Assembly: GCA_016703765.1 (NCBI GenBank)
Contig: JADJBL010000003.1
Coordinates: forward strand, 1-64,000
Source of the DNA: Saprospirales bacterium
Lineage (GTDB): Bacteria > Bacteroidota > Bacteroidia > Chitinophagales > Saprospiraceae
Length of the DNA: 64,000 bases
Reading direction: 5' to 3'
In this document: piece after piece, positions 43,997 to 53,550 of the stretch
How positions within the stretch are numbered: the first letter of the stretch is position 1
How the letters are laid out: every line of letters begins with the position of its first letter
Program-made: the position numbers and the translations under genes
Notes under the pieces: generated by a model
The model's database searches: none
What the model was told of the DNA's origin: nothing
Seen by the model: the letters and a program-made list of their open reading frames with translations, nothing else

Positions 43997-44509
43997 ATGA
44001 GTAGTAAAAAAAACGAGGACGACCTGGTCAAGGAGGTGAAGGGTATTTTTGCAGTTCACCTGGAGCAGCAAGGCTTTCGCAAAACGCCCGAGCGCTTCGC
44101 CATTTTGGAGGAAATCTACCGGCGCAACGACCACTTCGATGCCGAGGCCCTGTATATCCACATGAAAAACCAGAACTATCGCGTCAGCCGGGCCACGGTG
44201 TACAATACCCTCGAACTGCTGGTCAGCTGTGACCTGGTGAAGAAGCACCAGTTCGGCAAAAATCTGGCCCAATACGAAAAGTCATACGGATTTAAGCAAC
44301 ACGACCACCTAATCTGCATGGATTGCGGGGATGTGCTGGAGTTTTGCGACCCCCGTATCCACCAGATCAAGAGCATGATGGGCGAAGTCATGAAATTCGA
44401 AGTCACCCATCACTCGCTCAACCTTTACGGGCACTGCCACGGCGCCTGCTCCCGAACCGCTTCGAAAGAGCCCGAAGAAGGAGCCCATCCTTTAATAGAA
44501 TTGCCTTAA
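43997..44509 (+). CDS. fur: Fur-family transcriptional regulator
   Basis: The 170-residue protein has the winged-helix domain ([54 protein letters not shown], about 28-85). The dimer domain has the metal-binding [17 protein letters not shown] (CxxC plus His) and [15 protein letters not shown]. These fit the iron-type Fur, although Zur and PerR cannot be excluded. It is coded 25 bases after rel and 4.4 kb before feoAB, which such a regulator would typically control. The gene's stop codon overlaps the purA promoter box. Confidence 0.9.
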   Translation: MSSKKNEDDLVKEVKGIFAVHLEQQGFRKTPERFAILEEIYRRNDHFDAEALYIHMKNQNYRVSRATVYNTLELLVSCDLVKKHQFGKNLAQYEKSYGFKQHDHLICMDCGDVLEFCDPRIHQIKSMMGEVMKFEVTHHSLNLYGHCHGACSRTASKEPEEGAHPLIELP

Positions 44510-44514
44510 CTTTG
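44507..44514 (+). promoter_or_regulatory. Bacteroidota -7 promoter box of purA
   Basis: TAACTTTG matches TAnnTTTG, 46 bases before the purA ATG. It includes the stop codon of fur (TAA 44507-44509). Confidence 0.55.
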
Positions 44515-44559
44515 CAGGCTTGATAACAAGGGTCTAAAAAGATCGAAAAACATTCAATC

Positions 44560-45846
44560 ATGGCTGTGGACGTCCTGTTAGGTCTCCAATGGGGAGATGA
44601 AGGAAAAGGAAAGATCGTCGATTTTCTCGCCAATAACTATGGCATGGTCGCCCGCTTCCAGGGAGGGCCGAACGCCGGGCATACCCTGAAGTTCGACGGA
44701 CAAAAATTCGTGCTCCACACCATCCCTTCCGGCATTTTCCGCGAAGGTCTCCTCAACCTCATCGGCAACGGCGTGGTCGTGGATCCGGTGACACTGCGCA
44801 AGGAGATACACAACCTGGAAAAGCTGGGCATCGACTACCGCGACCGCCTGATGGTGGCCAAAAAAGCCCACCTCATCCTCCCGACCCATCGCTACCTCGA
44901 CGCAGCATCGGAAGCATCGAAGGGAAAGGAAAAGATAGGGTCCACGCTCAAAGGCATTGGCCCGACTTATATGGACAAAACGGGCCGCAACGGCCTGCGG
45001 GTAGGGGATATTATGCTGCCCGAATTCGAACAGAAATACAAGATCCTCCGCTCGAAACACATCCATCTGGGCAAGTTGTATCCCGATATCGAATTCGAAC
45101 TGGAAAAAGAGGAAACGGCCTGGATGGAAAGCCTCGAACTGCTTCGCAGCCTGAAGCTGGTCGACGGCGAATATTTCATACAGGAATTTCTTCAAAAGGG
45201 CCACAAGGTGCTGGCAGAAGGCGCCCAGGGCTCCATGCTGGACATCGATTTCGGAACCTACCCCTATGTCACTTCCTCCAACACCGTCACCGCCGGCGCC
45301 TGCACGGGACTGGGCATCTCCCCCCGGCAGATCGGCGAGGTGATCGGAGTGACCAAGGCCTATTGCACCCGGGTGGGCGGCGGACCCTTCCCCACAGAGC
45401 TGGAGGACGAAACGGGGGAAACCCTTCGCCGCGAAGGCGCCGAATTCGGCGCCACGACAGGCAGGCCCCGCCGCTGCGGCTGGCTCGATCTGCCTCAGCT
45501 TCGATACTCCATTATGCTCAACGGAGTGACCCAACTGGCGGTCACCAAAATCGACGTGCTCAACCAATTCGAGGAAATAAAAGTGGCCACCGCATACCGG
45601 TACGACGGAAAGATGACCGACCAACTCCCCTTCGACCTGTGCGATATCAAGGTCGAACCCGTGCTGGAAAGCTTCCCCGGATGGGAACAATCCCTGGCAG
45701 AGGTGAGCGAATACGAAAATCTCCCGCTGCCTGCCAAGCGTTACCTGGAGGCCATGGAACATCGCTCCGGTGTGCCGATCTCCATGGTGTCGACCGGCCC
45801 GGAGCGCCAGGAACTCCTTCTCAAATCGGTCAGCGCAGCCGTTTAA
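44560..45846 (+). CDS. purA: Adenylosuccinate synthetase
   Basis: The 428-residue enzyme makes adenylosuccinate from IMP, aspartate and GTP, the first committed step to AMP. It has the N-terminal GTP-binding loop LLGLQWGDEGKGKIVD (catalytic Asp in WGDEGKGK), GPNAGHTL, and TRVGGGPFPTEL. Length and motifs are normal. It has its own promoter box inside the end of fur, so it can be expressed separately. Purine synthesis beside the (p)ppGpp enzyme may be meaningful, because ppGpp inhibits PurA in other bacteria. Confidence 0.97.
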   Translation: MAVDVLLGLQWGDEGKGKIVDFLANNYGMVARFQGGPNAGHTLKFDGQKFVLHTIPSGIFREGLLNLIGNGVVVDPVTLRKEIHNLEKLGIDYRDRLMVAKKAHLILPTHRYLDAASEASKGKEKIGSTLKGIGPTYMDKTGRNGLRVGDIMLPEFEQKYKILRSKHIHLGKLYPDIEFELEKEETAWMESLELLRSLKLVDGEYFIQEFLQKGHKVLAEGAQGSMLDIDFGTYPYVTSSNTVTAGACTGLGISPRQIGEVIGVTKAYCTRVGGGPFPTELEDETGETLRREGAEFGATTGRPRRCGWLDLPQLRYSIMLNGVTQLAVTKIDVLNQFEEIKVATAYRYDGKMTDQLPFDLCDIKVEPVLESFPGWEQSLAEVSEYENLPLPAKRYLEAMEHRSGVPISMVSTGPERQELLLKSVSAAV

Positions 45847-45865
45847 CGAACTTAATTTTCCCCAC

Positions 45866-48073
45866 ATGAGAGCGATCCTCCTTTTCTTGCTGGTACTTTC
45901 GACCGGGTTTTTTCAAGCCGGACGGGCACAGACGCCCATCACCCTCGACGATATCTGGAAGGATTATTCCTTTACTGCGAAAGCGCTGCCCGGATTTAAT
46001 TTCCTGGCCGACGGCCGCCACTATACGGTGCTGAAAGACCATTCGATCGCCAAATTCGATCTCTTGAGCGGGCTGGTGGTCGAAACCCTGTTCGACGGGG
46101 GAAGACTCAAAGGGGAAAACGGCTTCGACGGGAAGGTGGATAGCTATGAATTCAGTGAGGACGAGTCGAAAATATTGATCGAAAACGGAGAGGAGGCGCT
46201 CTTCCGCCATTCCACCCAGGCGAATTTTTTTGTGTGGGACGGGAGCGAGATCAGTCCCGTTTTTCCGGAGGCAAAACAGCGCTACGCCGGATTTAATCCC
46301 CAGGCCGATAAGGTCGCCTTTGTGCTGAATAACGACCTGTACTACAAGGACCTGAAAAAAAAGGCCGTCGTGCGGATCACGCAAGATGGGGAAGTCAACC
46401 GCATCATCAACGGCGCCACGGATTGGGTGTACGAGGAGGAGTTCAGTTTTGCACAGGCCTACCAATGGTCGCCCGACGGGAAAAAGATCGCTTTCTATCG
46501 CTTCGACGAGAGCGCCGTGGCCGAATTTACCCTGATTTCGAACAAGGGAGAACTGTACCCCAGCCAAACAAAGTATAAATACCCCAAAGTGGGCACGGAC
46601 AATGCCCTCGTGTCCATCCATATCTACGACATCGACTCGAAGAAAACCCGAAAAGTGGATCTCGGGCCGGAAACCGACCAATACATCCCCCGCATCAAAT
46701 GGACGCAGGACCCAAACCAGCTCTGCGTATTCCGGATGAATCGCCACCAAAACGAGCTCGAACTGCTGCTCGCCGATGCCAAAACGGGTAAAACCCGACT
46801 CCTGTTGAAAGAAAGCAGTCCTTACTACGTCGACATTCACGATAACCTCACTTTTTTGAAAGACGGCCGGCACTTTCTCTGGACCAGCGAACAGGGTGGC
46901 TGGAACCATATCTACCTCTACGACATGGAAGGCCAACTCGTGCGCCAGCTCACCCAGGGCGAGTGGGAGGTGACGGATTTTTACGGAGTGGACGAGGCGA
47001 AAGGCACGGTGTTTTACCAGGCCACGGATGGCGATCCGCTGAGAAGGTCCATCCATTCCATCACTTTGGATGGGCAAACGGATAAGGTGCTCCGCAGGAA
47101 AGGCGGCTGGCATAGGGCCAACTTCAGCGGCAATTTCGACTATTTTGTGGACGGGTTTTCCACCGCCAATACACCGCCTACTTACACCCTGGTGGACCGG
47201 AACGGGCTTGAAAAAAGATTGATCGAGGACAATGCACACCTGCGCATTTTGCAGGAGGCCCACGGCGTACAACCGCTCGAATTTTTCTCCTTTACCACTT
47301 CCGAAGAGGTGGAATTGAACGGATACATGATCAAACCGGCTGATTTTGACGAAACCAAAAAATACCCGGTTTTGATGTACCTCTATGGCGGACCGGGCAG
47401 CCAGGAGGCGACCGACAGCTGGAAAGGCCAAAATTACTGGTGGTTTCAGATGCTGGCCCAGCAAGGCTACGTGATCGCTTGCGTCGACAACCGCGGCACC
47501 GGAGGCCGGGGAGAGGAATTTAAGAAAATGACCTACCTGAAAATGGGCCATTACGAAACCATCGACCAGATCGAGGCCGCCAAAAAACTGGGCAGCCTGC
47601 CTTTCGTCGATCCCAACCGCATCGGCATCTTCGGCTGGAGCTACGGCGGTTTCATGTCCAGTCTGTGCTTATTCAAGGGCAGCGACGTGTTCAAGGCGGC
47701 CATCGCCGTGGCGCCGGTGACCCACTGGAAATGGTACGACACCATTTACACCGAACGGTATATGCGCACCCCGGCCGAAAACCCAGAGGGGTATGAAGAC
47801 AACTCGCCCGTCCTTTTTGCCGATCGGCTGAAAGGCAACTACTTGTTGGTGCATGGGACGGGAGACGACAACGTCCATTTTCAGAATACGGAAGAAATGG
47901 TCAATGCCCTGATCAAAGCCAACAAGCAATTCGACACCTATTTTTACCCCAACAGGAACCACGGGATCTCCGGCGGGCCGACGCGGCTTCACCTGTTTAC
48001 CAAGATGACCAGCTTCCTGAACGAGAAACTGATGAAAGACAACCGCCCCGTCGGCGCACAACCCAAACCTTGA
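45866..48073 (+). CDS. Dipeptidyl-peptidase IV-type S9 family peptidase
   Basis: The 735-residue exported protease has a signal peptide (to about residue 22, RAQ), a beta-propeller domain (DPP4 N-terminal type, with TDWVYEEEFSFAQAYQWSPDGKKIAFYRFDE near residues 190-220), and a C-terminal alpha/beta-hydrolase domain. The catalytic Ser is in GWSYGGFMS, Asp in GTGDDNVHF and His in NRNHGISGG. DPP4 enzymes remove X-Pro or X-Ala dipeptides. ATG 45866 starts the signal peptide; an upstream in-frame ATG lies inside purA and was rejected. Confidence 0.94.
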   Translation: MRAILLFLLVLSTGFFQAGRAQTPITLDDIWKDYSFTAKALPGFNFLADGRHYTVLKDHSIAKFDLLSGLVVETLFDGGRLKGENGFDGKVDSYEFSEDESKILIENGEEALFRHSTQANFFVWDGSEISPVFPEAKQRYAGFNPQADKVAFVLNNDLYYKDLKKKAVVRITQDGEVNRIINGATDWVYEEEFSFAQAYQWSPDGKKIAFYRFDESAVAEFTLISNKGELYPSQTKYKYPKVGTDNALVSIHIYDIDSKKTRKVDLGPETDQYIPRIKWTQDPNQLCVFRMNRHQNELELLLADAKTGKTRLLLKESSPYYVDIHDNLTFLKDGRHFLWTSEQGGWNHIYLYDMEGQLVRQLTQGEWEVTDFYGVDEAKGTVFYQATDGDPLRRSIHSITLDGQTDKVLRRKGGWHRANFSGNFDYFVDGFSTANTPPTYTLVDRNGLEKRLIEDNAHLRILQEAHGVQPLEFFSFTTSEEVELNGYMIKPADFDETKKYPVLMYLYGGPGSQEATDSWKGQNYWWFQMLAQQGYVIACVDNRGTGGRGEEFKKMTYLKMGHYETIDQIEAAKKLGSLPFVDPNRIGIFGWSYGGFMSSLCLFKGSDVFKAAIAVAPVTHWKWYDTIYTERYMRTPAENPEGYEDNSPVLFADRLKGNYLLVHGTGDDNVHFQNTEEMVNALIKANKQFDTYFYPNRNHGISGGPTRLHLFTKMTSFLNEKLMKDNRPVGAQPKP

Positions 48074-48080
48074 AAGCAAT

Positions 48081-48410
48081 ATGAATATCATTCTCACCAA
48101 CACAGAAACCATCCCGGGATATGAGATCACCGAGATGCTCGATATTGCCAGAGGCAGCACGGTACGCGCCCGGAATATCGGCCGCGACATCGTCGCCGGT
48201 TTTCGGAATATCGCCGGAGGAGAAATTATTGAATACACCCGGCTGATGGCCGAAGCCCGCGAACAGGCCATCGACCGCCTGCTCGCCGATGCGGAACGCC
48301 TGAATGCGGATGCGGTGGTCAATGTCCGGTTTACAACGGCCATGATCATGCAGGGCTGTTCGGAGATCCTGGCATACGGCACCGCCGTCCGCTTGCGAAA
48401 AATTAACTAG
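48081..48410 (+). CDS. YbjQ-family (UPF0145) protein
   Basis: The 109-residue protein fits the YbjQ/UPF0145 family: NIILTNTETIPGYEITEMLDIARGSTVRARNIGRDIVAGFRNIAGGEIIEYTRLMAEAREQAIDRLLADAERLNADAVVNVRFTT covers nearly its whole length and matches the family blocks (GxxIxEYT, AR..A...L..EA..LGADAVVxVR). It forms a pentameric ring in the crystal structures known for the family; its role is unclear. It starts seven bases after the peptidase gene and is one base from smpB. Confidence 0.9.
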   Translation: MNIILTNTETIPGYEITEMLDIARGSTVRARNIGRDIVAGFRNIAGGEIIEYTRLMAEAREQAIDRLLADAERLNADAVVNVRFTTAMIMQGCSEILAYGTAVRLRKIN

Positions 48411-48411
48411 A

Positions 48412-48879
48412 GTGGAAAAGAAGAAGAAAGGAAAGCTGGAGATCGTCAACCGGCGGGCGGAGTTCGAATATCATTTTGTAGACACCTACGAAGCGGGGAT
48501 TTCCTTATTGGGCACGGAGATCAAATCCATCCGCGCAGGCAATGCCAATATCAAGGACGCCTTTTGTTTTTTCGAAAACGGAGAGTTGTACCTCAAAAAC
48601 ATGTACATCAAAGAGTACGCCTTCGCCACCTATTTCAACCACGAGGCGCGCCGCACGCGCAAACTGCTGCTCCGCAGGCCCGAATTGCGCAAGCTGGAAA
48701 AACGCGTCAAGGAAAGAGGATTCACCATTGTGCCCTTCAAGGTGTATATTTCGGAAAGGGGTTTTCTTAAAGTCGTGATCGCCCTGGCCCAGGGCAAAAA
48801 ATCCTTCGACAAGCGGGAATCCATCAAGGACAAAGACAATCGCCGGGATATGGAACGGCTCAAGAAAATAAAACTGTAA
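48412..48879 (+). CDS. smpB: SsrA-binding protein SmpB
   Basis: The 155-residue protein binds tmRNA and brings it to stalled ribosomes, tagging nascent chains for ClpXP. It has the OB-fold core NRRAEFEYHFVDTYEAGISLLGTEIKSIRAGNANIKDAF and LYLKNMYIKEYAFATYF, and a basic tail (KSFDKRESIKDKDNRRDMERLKKIKL) that folds in the decoding centre. It starts with GTG at 48412, one base after the ybjQ stop; no upstream ATG fits. Confidence 0.95.
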   Translation: MEKKKKGKLEIVNRRAEFEYHFVDTYEAGISLLGTEIKSIRAGNANIKDAFCFFENGELYLKNMYIKEYAFATYFNHEARRTRKLLLRRPELRKLEKRVKERGFTIVPFKVYISERGFLKVVIALAQGKKSFDKRESIKDKDNRRDMERLKKIKL

Positions 48880-48888
48880 AACGATTCT

Positions 48889-49104
48889 ATGCGCCTGGCT
48901 GACATGAAGGATAACGAGGAAGGCATCCTGGTCCGTTTCGAAGACGAGAGCCTGGCGGTCAAACTCATGGCCATGGGGGTGTTGCCGGGCAGCCGCCTCA
49001 TGATCATCCGCAGAAATGGCTTCGGCAAAACCCTCTACGTGAGGGTAGATCAGATGCATTTGGCTATTCGCAAAAAAGAAGCGGAATGCATCGAGTTGAA
49101 GTGA
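48889..49104 (+). CDS. feoA: Ferrous iron transport protein FeoA
   Basis: The 71-residue SH3-like protein works with FeoB in Fe2+ uptake. MKDNEEGILVRFEDESLAVKLMAMGVLPGSRLMIIRRNGFGKTLYVRVDQMHLAIRKKEAECIEL covers the family fold. It starts nine bases after smpB and overlaps feoB by 19 bases, so the two are coupled. It lies within the run that also encodes fur. Confidence 0.93.
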   Translation: MRLADMKDNEEGILVRFEDESLAVKLMAMGVLPGSRLMIIRRNGFGKTLYVRVDQMHLAIRKKEAECIELK

Positions 49105-51260
49105 CGGGAACCGGCGCCCTCAAAAAACGCAAGCACCAGGTGATCGCCTTGCTTGGAAATCCCAACAGCGGAAAAACCTCCGTATTCAACAAGCTCACCG
49201 GCCTTCGGCAAAAAGTGGGCAATTTTCCCGGCGTAACCGTCGATATCAAGTCGGGCCGCATGGAACTCCAGCCGGGCCGCGAAGCAGAAGTGCTCGACCT
49301 CCCGGGTACCTACAGCCTCTTTCCCCATTCCAAAGACGAGCGCATCGTCGCCTCCATGCTCTGCAACCCGGGGGATGAAAATTTCCCCGACGCCGTCATC
49401 TACGTGGCAAACAGCGCGCAACTGGAAAAGCACCTCTTGCTCTTTACCCAGTTGCTCGACCTCGATATACCCCTGGTGCTGGTCCTGAATATGGCCGACC
49501 TGGCCCTCGAACAGGGCATCCGGATCGATACGGCCCGCCTGGGCCGGGAGTTTCAAACCCCGGTCGTGTCCGTCAACGCGCGGACCGGCGAGGGCATGGA
49601 TGACCTCAAGGCAAAGCTGAAAGAGGTCTTTTCGCAGGACACTCCCGCAGCGAGCGCAAAAGAGCGCAAACCATTTTACCGCCTGTCCGTCCAGGAAGAA
49701 AAAGCGGGCGAATTGGCGTTTGAAAAGACGCCGGTTAGAAATACGTATCAGGGACTTTTGGTGGCGCACCACCATTCCTGGCTGCCCTGGCTGAACGCCG
49801 AGCAGAAATATTCCATCGGGGAGGGGCTTCACGAACTGGAGTTTTCCGACCTGAAGCTGCAAGTGCGCGAAACGATGCAGCGATTCGACAACCTGGGTCC
49901 ACTGTTGCAGCGAAATTTTGTTCGCCCGAAAGACCAGCCGCTTTCCCGCTCCGAGATCGCCGACCGGGTGCTCACCCATCGGTGGTGGGGTCCGGTGATC
50001 TTCTTCGGCATCATGTTTCTCGTCTTCCAGGCTATATTCGTCGGCGCTACTTATCCGATGGACTGGATCGAGCAGGGCTTTGGCGCCCTGGGCAGCTGGA
50101 TCGGTAGCACCTTCCCCGATTCCTGGTTCACCAATTTGCTAGTGGACGGCATCCTGGCGGGACTGGGCGGCATCCTGGTTTTTATCCCTCAGATAGCCAT
50201 TCTGTTTTTTCTCATATCCCTGTTGGAAGAGGTCGGCTACATGGCCCGGGCTGTGTTCCTGTTCGACAACGTGATGAGCCGGTTCGGGCTGAACGGCCGG
50301 AGCATCGTGGCGCTCATTTCCGGCGGCGCCTGCGCGGTGCCGGCTATCATGTCCACCCGCACCATCGGCAACTGGAAGGAGCGCCTGATCACGATCATGG
50401 TCACCCCGCTTATCAGTTGTTCTGCGCGCATACCGGTTTACGCCTTGTTGATCGGTTTTGCCATTCCTTCGGTGCAGCTCCTCGGGATATTCAACCTGCA
50501 GGGGCTCGCCTTCATGGGGCTTTATTTGCTGGGTATATTTGCCGCCCTCGGCACCGCCCTGATCTTCAAGATCGTATTGAAAAGCGAAGAGCGGAGCTTC
50601 TTGCTACTCGAATTGCCCGATTACAAGCCGCCGCAGATGCGCAATGTAGGGCTCACTGTGTATGAAAAAGTAAAGACCTTCACCTTCGAAGCGGGCAAGA
50701 TTATCCTGGCCATTTCCATTGTGTTGTGGATACTCGCCGGCTACGGGCCGGGGAATAAAATGGCCGAAGCCGAGGCCGAGGCCCGGGTAGTTGCGCAGGA
50801 AAGCCGCCTCGACGAGGCTGCGACCGCCCATCTGGTGGCCTCGCGCAAGATCGAAGTATCGTATGCCGGTTACCTGGGCAAGTTCATCGAGCCGGCCATC
50901 CGCCCCCTCGGATTCGACTGGAAGATCGGCATTGCGCTGATCACCTCCTTTGCTGCCCGCGAAGTGTTTGTGGGCACCATGGCCACGATCTACAGCATCG
51001 GCAGCGATTCGGACGAATTTGCGATCCGGGACAAGCTCAGCCAGGAGCGCGACCCCATTACCGGAAAACCGGTTTACAACGTGGCCACCGCCTTATCCCT
51101 ACTTATTTTCTACGTATTTGCCATGCAGTGCATGAGCACCATCGCGGTGGTGCGGCGCGAAACGCGCTCGTGGAAATGGCCGCTCATCCAGTTCGCCTTT
51201 ATGAGCGGTATGGCTTATTTGGGGAGTTTGTTGGTGTATCAGGTGGTGTCGTCGCTTTAA
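49086..51260 (+). CDS. feoB: Ferrous iron transporter FeoB
   Basis: The 724-residue protein has an N-terminal G-domain with G1 LLGNPNSGKTSVFN, the switch region VGNFPGVTV (G2), DLPGTYSL (G3), and NMADL (G4, usually NxxD), followed by a linker and membrane core starting about residue 290 with two Gate-type motifs and CxxxG-type segments (SGGACAVPAIMSTR, SCSARIPVYALL). It transports Fe2+ with nucleotide turnover. The stop overlaps the stop of the convergent porin gene. Confidence 0.95.
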   Translation: MHRVEVTGTGALKKRKHQVIALLGNPNSGKTSVFNKLTGLRQKVGNFPGVTVDIKSGRMELQPGREAEVLDLPGTYSLFPHSKDERIVASMLCNPGDENFPDAVIYVANSAQLEKHLLLFTQLLDLDIPLVLVLNMADLALEQGIRIDTARLGREFQTPVVSVNARTGEGMDDLKAKLKEVFSQDTPAASAKERKPFYRLSVQEEKAGELAFEKTPVRNTYQGLLVAHHHSWLPWLNAEQKYSIGEGLHELEFSDLKLQVRETMQRFDNLGPLLQRNFVRPKDQPLSRSEIADRVLTHRWWGPVIFFGIMFLVFQAIFVGATYPMDWIEQGFGALGSWIGSTFPDSWFTNLLVDGILAGLGGILVFIPQIAILFFLISLLEEVGYMARAVFLFDNVMSRFGLNGRSIVALISGGACAVPAIMSTRTIGNWKERLITIMVTPLISCSARIPVYALLIGFAIPSVQLLGIFNLQGLAFMGLYLLGIFAALGTALIFKIVLKSEERSFLLLELPDYKPPQMRNVGLTVYEKVKTFTFEAGKIILAISIVLWILAGYGPGNKMAEAEAEARVVAQESRLDEAATAHLVASRKIEVSYAGYLGKFIEPAIRPLGFDWKIGIALITSFAAREVFVGTMATIYSIGSDSDEFAIRDKLSQERDPITGKPVYNVATALSLLIFYVFAMQCMSTIAVVRRETRSWKWPLIQFAFMSGMAYLGSLLVYQVVSSL

Positions 51261-51976
51261 TCGATATACTCCACGATCTGCAAAAAGCGCAATCCCAGCG
51301 TCACTTCGAAAGTAATGTTGATAATGCGCCGCTCGGAAACGTTGCGGTTGGTTCCGGTGTAGGGGTCGTACACGTTTTCGATGGCGGGCTGGTTGTATTG
51401 TCGCGATAGATCGGGGTTGAAGGTAAATTCGAGGATGCCGCCGACCAGTTCTCCGAAGGGCATTTCGAAGCCCCCGCCCAGGGTCATGCCGTAGTTGAGC
51501 CTCCGCACCCATTGGTCTGTCGGGAAGGTGGTGAGGAAGGGGAAGTTGGGGTCATCGTAATCCTTGAGATTGGTATTGATGGTGTAGTCGCCGCGCAGGC
51601 CGAGCATGTAGTAGGCTCTGGTTTCCCCACGTCCGATCTGATGCTTTTTCTTAGCCCCGATGGTGAGGGACGCGTTCCGGAATTGAAAATCCTGTGCGGG
51701 GGCTGTTCCGACATTTCCGCTGACGGGGTTGGTAAACCGGAGGTATCGCAGGGCGCTTCCTTTCACGTGGTATCCCGCCTGGGCGAAGAGGACGTTGTCG
51801 CCCAGCGATTCGATGAAGACGATGCCGTGGTAGCGGAAGAGGGGTTGTTGCTGGAAATCGTTCCATTTCTGAAAACCCATCGTCGGTCCTCCTTTCACGC
51901 CGAAAGCGGAGCCGTTCTGGGCCCAGCTCGTGGCGGCGAATGCCAATAGCAATAAGGCGAGGAACCCGTTTTTCAT
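51257..51976 (-). CDS. Porin-family outer-membrane beta-barrel protein
   Basis: The 239-residue protein has a signal peptide (MKNGFLALLLLAFAATSWAQ) and a barrel of the outer-membrane protein beta-barrel type. It starts FGVKGGPTMGFQKWNDFQQ, contains FAQAGYHVKGSALRYLRFTN, and ends ITFEVTLGLRFLQIVEYID with aromatic residue spacing. No specific substrate can be named. It lies downstream of the LysM protein on the same strand, with a 24-base gap. Confidence 0.8.
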   Translation of the reverse strand: MKNGFLALLLLAFAATSWAQNGSAFGVKGGPTMGFQKWNDFQQQPLFRYHGIVFIESLGDNVLFAQAGYHVKGSALRYLRFTNPVSGNVGTAPAQDFQFRNASLTIGAKKKHQIGRGETRAYYMLGLRGDYTINTNLKDYDDPNFPFLTTFPTDQWVRRLNYGMTLGGGFEMPFGELVGGILEFTFNPDLSRQYNQPAIENVYDPYTGTNRNVSERRIINITFEVTLGLRFLQIVEYID

Positions 51977-52000
51977 GATGTATTTGTTTAAAAGGTGGTT

Positions 52001-53353
52001 TTATTTCACCCGCAATACCTGTCCCACCTTGATGATATTATTCTTCACTCCGTTCATCTGGCTGATCTCTGCCACGGTAACCCCGTAGCGCCGGGAGAGG
52101 CTGTACAGGGTATCGCCGGTCTGCACGGTATGGTAAACGGGCGCCTGATCAACGACCACCGGGGGATTTACCACAGGAGGAGGCAGGGGGCTGGGGTTTT
52201 CGATGGGTTTGATTTCGATGACTTCTACGGGTTCCGGTGGCCGAACGGGGGTGGGAGGGGGCGCTTCGAACTCATCTTCCTCATCTTCATCCAGTTCCGG
52301 TAGCGCGCCGAAGGGGTCTTCTTCCGGGGGCCAGGCAAAATCGTCAATATTGATCACCTTGTCGTAAACGGGTTTATCGATCACTTCGGTGGTCAGTTTG
52401 GGACGGGGCTCGCCTTTCCTTTTCTTTCCGCGCAGGAGGATAGCTTCGCCTTCGGCGGGTTGGGAGTTGAGCGGCATGAGGTTTTTCTCGTAGAGTTTAT
52501 CCAGCTTGATGCCGTATAGCTGAGCCAGCTCGTACATGGTCTCACCTTTTTTGACGTAATGGATATTTCGGTCGCCGCGGTAGTTATTTCGCTTGGGTTC
52601 CAGGAAAACCCGATCGCCGGCTTTGAGGGGCGTATTGGGCTTGGCAAGCATTTCGTTGTACTGGATGACTTTGAAGACATCGCGACCGGAGCGGGCGGCG
52701 ATACTGGCGGGCGTTTCGCCCTCTTCCGCCACGACCACATCCACGTCGTTGACCTGGAAAATGCCGATGAGGAGGTCTTCATAGGTGTCTTCTTCGACGT
52801 TGACAAAGGGATCGTTTATGACGGGGAGTTTGTCGTATTGAGCCAGTTGATAGCGTTCGATGATGGCGATCAATTTGGTGTCGTAGGTGGCGCTGGTGGC
52901 ATAGCCGGCCTTTTTCAGTCCCGAGGCCCAGCTTTTGTAGTCGAGGGGATCGAGTTGAAAGAGGAATCCATAGCGCCATTCTTTTCTGGGGTCGCGCAGA
53001 AATTCGGAGTGGGCGATGAAGGAATCTTCAGGCCTTTGGTAGCCCCGGAAGCAGGATTCGATGGGTTTCCCGAATTCATCAAAATCGTCGTCGATCTTGT
53101 GGAATTTTTTTCCATCCCAGTCGGCGCCGCATTTGATGCCGAAATGATTTTGGGCTTTCTGGGCGAGCTCGCTTTGTCCGGAGTTCGATTCCAGAAGGCC
53201 TTGGGCCAGTTTGATGCTTGCGGGAATACCCGCGCGTTCCATTTCCCGAACGGCGATTTCCTTATAGCGGTCGATGTAAGCGCGTTGCACTTCCATTTGG
53301 GCGGGGGCCAGAACAGGTATCCAAAGGAGGGTGAGCAGGATACTAATGCGCAT
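52001..53353 (-). CDS. Glucosaminidase-domain protein with LysM repeats
   Basis: The 450-residue exported protein begins with a signal peptide (to about 18, APAQ). The glucosaminidase (Flgj/Lys-type) domain is at about 25-165, with IPASIKLAQGLLESNSGQSELAQKAQNHFGIKC, whose Glu of LLESNSG is the likely catalytic acid. LysM repeats are at about 200-305 and 400-450 (YHTVQTGDTLYSLSRRYGVTVAEISQMNGVKNNIIKVGQVLRVK). A Pro/Glu-rich linker (about 335-390) separates them. It is likely a peptidoglycan hydrolase involved in cell-wall turnover or division. Confidence 0.9.
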   Translation of the reverse strand: MRISILLTLLWIPVLAPAQMEVQRAYIDRYKEIAVREMERAGIPASIKLAQGLLESNSGQSELAQKAQNHFGIKCGADWDGKKFHKIDDDFDEFGKPIESCFRGYQRPEDSFIAHSEFLRDPRKEWRYGFLFQLDPLDYKSWASGLKKAGYATSATYDTKLIAIIERYQLAQYDKLPVINDPFVNVEEDTYEDLLIGIFQVNDVDVVVAEEGETPASIAARSGRDVFKVIQYNEMLAKPNTPLKAGDRVFLEPKRNNYRGDRNIHYVKKGETMYELAQLYGIKLDKLYEKNLMPLNSQPAEGEAILLRGKKRKGEPRPKLTTEVIDKPVYDKVINIDDFAWPPEEDPFGALPELDEDEEDEFEAPPPTPVRPPEPVEVIEIKPIENPSPLPPPVVNPPVVVDQAPVYHTVQTGDTLYSLSRRYGVTVAEISQMNGVKNNIIKVGQVLRVK

Positions 53354-53550
53354 AAACAGTTTTTTTTAGCCGTTAAATAACGCAATTATTCGCGAAAAAT
53401 GGTATATGGCTTTAAAAGAAGCATTCCGAAAAAAAAACTCCCGGACCAGGGGACCTGACCGGGAGGGACGCATCAAAAAACAGCAGACTACGGATCACAG
53501 GCCGGAGTGGCCTGGTGATGCCGGATATTTTACGCAAAACGGGAAAATGG

